Shown: piece after piece, positions 59,087 to 64,000 of the stretch
Position numbering within the stretch: position 1 is the stretch's first letter
How the letters are laid out: each line of letters starts with the position of its first letter
Assembly: GCF_014633365.1 (NCBI RefSeq)
Contig: NC_068344.1
Coordinates: 31,871,170 to 31,935,169 of the forward strand
Reading direction: 5' to 3'
Length of the DNA stretch: 64,000 nucleotides
Origin: Diospyros lotus
Taxonomy: Eukaryota; Streptophyta; Magnoliopsida; Ericales; Ebenaceae
The notes under the pieces: generated by a model
Told to the model about the DNA's origin: nothing
The model's database searches: none
The model's input: the letters and a program-made list of their open reading frames with translations, nothing else
Position numbers and translations under genes: made by a program

Positions 59087-59853
59087 TTTGCAGTAAACGG
59101 ACATTTTCTACGTTGTTGCTCCTCCGTGGCTGGGATCAATTTCTTTCGTTCAAGTACTTATTCAACTACCATTTTCATGTCATCTCGTATACTTGTTGTT
59201 GTTTGGTTTTCATGTCTTGTTGATGTGTTGGCCCCAGTTTCATGGTATCTCCGTCTTTGGGGGCTTCTAGCCCTGTTTTCCTTTCTTGGGCTGTCATTTC
59301 TTTAGGGTGTGGTGCGGGGATTCTTCCTTGGTGGTGGTGATCTGGGCCTATCCTCCCGACGAGGGGTACATCGAGAATAAGAATCAGGAACGGCCTCTTG
59401 GCAAGAATCAGCTCCCCCCTCGGGCTAAGGCCCAGGCAATGGCATAAACTTTTTCAAGGTGTCAGGCAACGTCCCTCTAGGCATCATTCCTTGGAGTATG
59501 CCAACCATGTCTCGAAGTGCCTGCATACCCTCAACATGTTACTGTCTCAATGCTTCATACTCTTCCCATGGGACCGTACACGGTGGCTGTCGTGAAGTCC
59601 CTGCTTGATCAGCGGGAAGTGGTCCTGAGCCGATGTTAAGTAGAGGTGGGACTGATTGGTTCCCTATTTGTTGGCTTGGAGAAACGGAGTGATTGCCTGG
59701 TTGGGGTTGAGCATAATGAGGGGGCAGATGTGCTCCTAGTGGGTGAGAATCTTGAATAATAGGAGCCGCTCCCTATTGTTGAGAGTTCCGTGGTGGTAGG
59801 CGTGTTTCTACGCCTTGAGAGAGAGTTCGTCGGTGTCCACGAGTGTTTGCCAT
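59087..59853 (-). pseudogene. gag start of the gypsy-like element, broken
   Basis: ATG at 59853 gives MANTRGHRRTLSQGVETRL, then a TAG after 26 residues; further Pro/Arg-rich pieces (PPHYAQPQPGNHS; SPPPRKNPRTTP) continue in the same frame with more stops. Consistent with the disordered N-terminal part of a plant gypsy gag. Confidence 0.55.
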
Positions 59854-60077
59854 TCTTAAGCTGACTTTTGGCTTGCGTTTCTCACAGACGACGCCAATTG
59901 TGGTTGCCAAAATATAACAATCTATTTTTTTTTACGTGGGAGAATGTAAGGTGCGTGGTTGACCACGGGAGTTTCTAGAGACTTGCGAGTCTTGAGGGTT
60001 CTGAGAGTCAAGTGTCTCGAAAGTCTTGTCGCTAAGGTGCGATGAGACTAGAATCTCATCTCCAACGTGCACGTGCG

Positions 60078-60290
60078 CTGAGGGTCTCGTGACCAAGGAG
60101 CGTTGAGGGTCTCGAGACCAAGGCGCGCTGAGGGTCTCGAGACCAAGGCGCTCAGGGTTTTGTGACCAAGGTGAGATGAGGGTCTCGTGACCAAGGTGAG
60201 TTGAGGGTCTAGTGACCAAGGCGCGCTGAGGGTCTCGTCACCAAGGTAAGCTAAGGGTCTCGTGACCAATGCGCATTGAGGGTCTAATGA
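60078..60290. repeat. ~25-bp tandem repeat in the gypsy-like LTR
   Basis: About nine units of the form (c/t)tgagggtctcgtgaccaagg plus 4-5 variable bases. Reading frames across it on both strands are artefacts of the repeat. Confidence 0.9.
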
Positions 60291-60699
60291 TCTGGTGGCT
60301 TTGGATAACCGAGTGGCATCATAACCGAGTGGCCTGCAAAACAAGAGCAACGTTAGGGCTCGGGTGGGTGTCCCCACGCAAACCCTCCGATGCCTAAGTT
60401 GGTTCTCAAGAGCCAAAAGTATGGAATTGTGTTGAGGGGCCCAATAATGCGTACCTTGTGATGAAGGTATGGTCTCCTATTTATAGCGAATGAGAGAGAG
60501 GAGATGTGTGACAATCAAGGCGAGAATCTCGCAGCCCATTTCGATGATTTCGCGGCCCATCCGAGAGGGAAAAGAGGAGAGATTGGCCCAAGCCCACTCG
60601 ACCATGATCGAGTGGGGGGCCACTCGGTCATGCCTTCTTTTACCCTTTTCCTTGGTTCAGTTTTGAGTGGTTCCCATATCTCAACTTCATTCCTGATTT

Positions 60700-61230
60700 A
60701 CACATTGATTCATCTAGAATATCTCAAAACACAAAACACAAAAGTTGTATATAATTCTCTTAGCTTTCAATAGAATTTTTAATCATCTCAATCGGAGCTC
60801 ATATGAAAAAGTTATCATTGAAAAACCAAAGTGGTGTTGTACCCACTTGGCATAACCGAGTGGGTCATGAAAAGTGAGGGGAAATTGGTCACCCACCCAC
60901 TTGTCATGACCGAGTGACCCCCCACTTGGTCATGGCCGAGTGGGTTTTCATTCCATTGGATTTGAGGGCCTCTTTTTCCTTTTGTCTTGGTTCGGATCCA
61001 TCTTCACTCCAATACTTGACTCTGAGCCTTAATAATGCAGGTGCATCAAATTAGAGCCCAATTTCAGCCTTGATGAAGCCTGAATCTCTCAAAACTCAAA
61101 ACACAAAAATTGTATATAATTCTCTTATATTTCCATAGGATTTTTAATCACCTCAATCGGAGCTCGTATGAGAAAGTTATGGCCGAAAAATCAAAGCAGT
61201 GTTGTACCCACTCGACATAACCGAGTGGGT
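60700..61230. repeat. Direct repeat within the U3 of the gypsy-like LTR
   Basis: The stretch 'ttgtatataattctctta' to 'gtacccac(t)tgg/cg' to 'ataaccgagtgggtc' at about 60742-60869 recurs at about 61108-61232, offset ~367 bp. Both are studded with palindromic 'cactcgg/ccgagtg' words. Confidence 0.75.
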
Positions 61231-61382
61231 CCTCCCCACTTGGTCTCGGTTCGACCTCTTTCTTCTTCGGCTTGTTTCCTTGATCTTCTACAACCCGTTG
61301 GGCCTCTGGGCTTCATGTCCATATCTCGTGACTCTTTTAGGTCTTGTGATTCTCCAAGTTTGCAAGGCATATCAACGGCAAT

Positions 61383-62565
61383 GGCGGATGGAAATATCAC
61401 CAATCAACATTACTTATATGTACGTTAATTGCCCCTTCAAATTTGTATCTTTTCTGGGTGTCATCTGTTTTGATGGGTGTGTTTTTAAGGTTAATCTCTG
61501 TTATTGCAGTCGAAATCATTTTCGGCAGCTCCGATGTTTATCATCGCCATAGTTCGGTTCCTCATGTTCGAAATGTGCCTCTGTTGCATCTGCAAGCGTC
61601 ATTGCTTCTGTTGCTACCCCCCCAAAAAGGCTCTCGGCTATTCCCAAACCGCCTTTGCTCTCTCCCTCGCTCTCCTCATTCTCTTCTTTGCTGCTACGAT
61701 GTAATTCCATTCTTCTCTGGTTTTCAGTTTTATCCGTGCAAATCGAGGGTTTAGGTTTTCAACATCGATCGGATGCTTTTTCTTACTATATGTTTGTGAG
61801 ATATTGTAGACAAGACATGTCTATTGATATTAAATCACTGTTAAATTTTTGTGTTTTCACTTGGACATGTAGAGCCAGAAGCGTCTCAGCGTCTCACTTT
61901 ATGGTGGCAAGGGTAAGTTTCAAACCAGCGTGACCGATTTAATCGATTATCTTCTTAAACGGACCGACAGGGTGATCGAAAACCTTGGCAATGTGATTAA
62001 TTATATGTTTGATATTGCTAAGAACATTGCGGCGGGGAGGTGGCATTGCCCCTAAAATTGCGGGCAAGCATAGATGATGAACAGAAAGTGGTCAATCTTC
62101 TCATCAACAATTTCAGGAATGTGACTCTTCGGAGCACAGCAAATAACATCCACAATTTCCTTGTTCCTTTTAATTACTCTGCTCTATGACTTATCATTTC
62201 TTCTTTTGAATGATCTGGTTCGAGGAGAGTCGCCATAAGGATTCATCTCTCCGTTGGAAGATGGAATAACTTCAAGTGCTCTAATTTTTGGCTACTATTG
62301 TTGGTTGCTTCTCGGATTGCAATGTTGAAAATGTTATTTGAAGATGGACTCGCACTCCATGTCACACTCAACGGTGATGTATTATAGATTCTGTCACTCA
62401 GCTTTGTCCAAATGGTATTTACGTGGTTCTTTAATTTCTAACCTCTGCCCATCAAATCAATAATGCTTGTAACCACTGACAACTTTAGCTTGATGATATT
62501 AGGATGGATTGCTGTTGTAGGAACATTCATCATGAGCGGCATGTTTCTCCTTGCTCATAAGTAAG
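61383..62565 (+). pseudogene. Pseudogene C of the same multi-span membrane protein
   Basis: Parts: exon 2 stub 61383-61419, exon 3 61510-61700, exon 4 61873-62162, and a late exon about 62500-62561 (GWIAVVGTFIMSGMFLL). Exon 3 is intact and keeps the Cys-rich membrane segment (MCLCCICKRHCFCCY) that copy B has lost. Lesions: the 5' part is replaced by the gypsy-like LTR; one extra A in the exon 2 stub; an 8-bp repeat (gcgtctca) at the exon 4 start; a lost G in 'gcggcggggaggtgg' that shifts frame; deletion of most of the next exon with its acceptor. The break set differs from copy B. Confidence 0.7.
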
Positions 62566-62717
62566 CTGCCTGAAATTAATACCAACAACTTAAAAGGTAA
62601 TTTCAATTGTTATTAATTCTCCATAAACTAATTAAACAGATGCTGTTCTCATTATCGTTTCATCTTCTTCACTTTCTATCGGTGCAGTTTCAATAATAAA
62701 TTATAGTTTTCCATTAA

Positions 62718-62872
62718 TAGAGGTGCAAAACGGGCAGGCCGGACCGTCACCGCCTGTTTTTTTGGGCCGACCCACTGGTTGAGGGCCGTGCCATGCCGAG
62801 CCCAACATGGACTCGTATTGAATGCTCTTTAATTATTTTGGTAAAGTCATATATAAGATTACATAATATGAT
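62718..62872 (+). repeat. Second copy of the hAT-like terminus
   Basis: Begins TAGAGGTGCAAAACGGGC and follows 16979-17106, with an added ~25-bp 'cgcctgtttttttgggc' stretch. Lies between pseudogene C and the antisense copia fragment. Confidence 0.6.
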
Positions 62873-62914
62873 ATTTTCTATCGAATAATACTTGAAACAA
62901 TTTTCAGAGCTTTT

Positions 62915-63085
62915 CATATATCTCAAACTTTCAATCAGACTCTTGTAGAAGTAATATGTAGGGTCTATTTTCTTACCGTATTCTCCCTTCGTTATTCTAA
63001 TGCCACAAACAATGAGAGTATCAAGTGCTCGACAATTTTTGGTAGAAAATTTCTTCAGAAGCTTTTGGGCATGTTTGGGTTGCAT
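62915..63085 (-). pseudogene. copia RT/RNase H linker fragment, copy C
   Basis: The antisense frame MQPKHAQKLLKKFSTKNC...GKKIDPTYYFYKSLIESLRY parallels copy B at 56775-57001, with a 3-nt insertion (extra Phe). The hAT-like terminus replaces the sequence that follows in copy B. Confidence 0.75.
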
Positions 63086-63093
63086 TAGTTGGT

Positions 63094-63405
63094 TGGGAAG
63101 GCTAATTTTGTGAGGCCTCCTGAGAATGGATTAATGTAATTATTTGATTGACTCAATAGTCAAGACTGATCTTCGATTACATGGTTGATCTTGTGAAATA
63201 TGTCCGTTGATCTTCGATTATATTAATTTTCTTTAGTGTTTTCTCGCCGTCCAAACGCGGAAAGCGGCACCACCTGGATTGGGAGAACTTGAATTGATCC
63301 CGGCAGCGGCAAGGCATCCGTTTTCTCCTCCTGCTCCAACATGTGACATGTCACGTGGTCGGTTCCCGCGTTTTTGGATCTCCAACGCCAATTTGTTAAC
63401 TATAA
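63094..63405. repeat. Duplicated block, copy C (internally deleted)
   Basis: The first ~120 bp (63094-63215) match 57010-57130; a junction at about 63215-63225 then joins directly to the part matching 57955-58130 ('ttttctcgccgtcc', 'acatgtgacatgtcacgtgg'). About 800 bp of the middle is missing. Confidence 0.75.
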
Positions 63406-63555
63406 AAGGTTGTTTTTTTTTATTTGGATCAAATAACGAAATTGGATTTTTATAAATAAATAATTGGGTTGGGCTATTGGTGTTTGAAACCCAGCAACCT
63501 AACCCAACCCAAGGCCAAGGCTTATTCTTTTATTCTAATGCCATCCGTGTCCCTT

Positions 63556-63631
63556 GGCCCATATTTATAAAAAGGTTGGCATTTGGGGGAAAATAGCAGG
63601 CGCTTCACTTTGCACACATGGGAAACCCTAA
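63556..63631 (+). promoter_or_regulatory. Promoter of a gene entering at the right edge
   Basis: GGCCCA site-II-type element at 63556-63561, TATAAAAA at 63566-63573 and telo-box AAACCCTAA at 63623-63631. In plants the site II plus telo-box pair is typical of ribosomal-protein and other growth-linked genes, with the telo-box in the leader. Transcription would start near 63600. Confidence 0.6.
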
Positions 63632-63673
63632 TCTTTCAAGCGAGAGAGAAGAGCAAGAACAGATTGGGGAAGA

Positions 63674-63721
63674 ATGAAGATCGGAACTGAGGAACGCAAT
63701 GTAAATCCAATCTCACTCTCT
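63674..63721 (+). other. Possible first exon of a gene running out of the window
   Basis: The first ATG after the predicted start is at 63674 and gives MKIGTEERNVNPISLS up to a good donor CTCTCT|GTAAGT at 63721/63722. The rest to 64000 would be intron. The product cannot be identified from 16 codons; the ATG could equally be in an untranslated leader exon. Confidence 0.35.
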
Positions 63722-64000
63722 GTAAGTATGTATTACTTGTTTATTTGATATTGTTGGGAGAGAGATTGGTGAGATGTGGGTGCTGGAATTGCTCAGATTT
63801 TATGGAGCAATGTACTATGTTATTTGCGTTTTGTATGATTTATGTTTTCTGATCTTTATGTATTGTTCTTGATTTAGCGTGAGATCCTGTGAAAGATTCT
63901 TGTATCTCTTGTGAATCCTTTCCTTCGATTGATTGGTTTGTGGTTGGTAAGATCAACTTGTATTGCTTAATCCTTATTGTAAATATGCTTGAGGCATGAG

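Larger units (their letters stand above)
59085..61378 (-). mobile_element. Partial LTR retrotransposon (Ty3/gypsy-like): LTR plus gag start
   Basis: On the minus strand, an LTR of about 1.48 kb (61378 to 59899, start near GTTGATATGCC, end CCACA) is followed by TGGCGTCGTCTGTGAG, the junction typical of many plant gypsy elements, then a gag reading frame from 59853. A TATAAATA box lies at about 60479-60486 on the minus strand. The element is cut off at about 59085; no pol or second LTR is in the window. The LTR start abuts the broken exon 2 of pseudogene C. Confidence 0.65.

Noticed and set aside
59932..60416. Minus-strand frames with repeated 'LVTRPS' or 'RDPQR' words
   Set aside because: Produced by the 25-bp tandem repeat of the gypsy-like LTR.

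Overview
The window is nuclear DNA of a flowering plant, most likely a eudicot. It is AT-rich, its genes carry GT-AG introns, it holds a plant receptor-like protein (RLP) and a plant TM9/EMP70 protein, and it is packed with plant-type LTR retrotransposons, hAT-type MITEs and an Au-like SINE. The species cannot be told from the sequence.

Layout. 1-3.5 kb: a TM9SF/EMP70 (TMN) gene on the minus strand, with a 5' UTR intron and a TATA box. 3.5-6.7 kb: AT-rich intergenic DNA with one TE relic. 6.7-16.9 kb: an eight-exon minus-strand gene for an R3H plus double G-patch protein (SQS1 type, 743 aa predicted). Its 3.75-kb intron 4 holds a 2.2-kb non-autonomous LTR retrotransposon in antisense. 18.9 kb: a small plus-strand gene (105 aa). 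20.4-23.9 kb: a decayed Ty1/copia element containing a fold-back MITE. 25.2-26.7 kb: tandem and inverted repeats in front of an LRR receptor-like protein gene (26.8-35.7 kb, seven exons, 1110 aa predicted), in which one LRR exon and its intron were tandemly duplicated.

35.9-54.4 kb is a stack of transposons that can be unpicked by target-site duplications: a hAT MITE whose right edge was hit by a solo LTR, then an old solo LTR holding (i) a second solo LTR with its own hAT MITE and (ii) an 8.6-kb Sirevirus-like Ty1/copia element with an intact gag ORF, a ruined pol and repeated polypurine tracts.

55.4-63.4 kb is a segmental-duplication zone. Two independently broken copies of a multi-membrane-span protein gene are each followed by the same antisense copia fragment and the same repeat block; that block also lies at 19.3 kb, and a piece of the G-patch gene's intron 2 is copied at 58.75 kb. 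A Ty3/gypsy-like LTR plus gag piece cuts the second copy. The right edge (63.55 kb on) looks like the promoter and first exon of another gene (site II motif, TATA box, telo-box).

The three full genes are unrelated in function: Golgi/endomembrane trafficking, nuclear RNA processing and cell-surface sensing. I see no operon-like or cooperating gene system. The main interest is in the transposon stratigraphy, the exon duplication in the RLP and the mosaic LTR pair. All exon calls come from reading splice signals and frame by eye.
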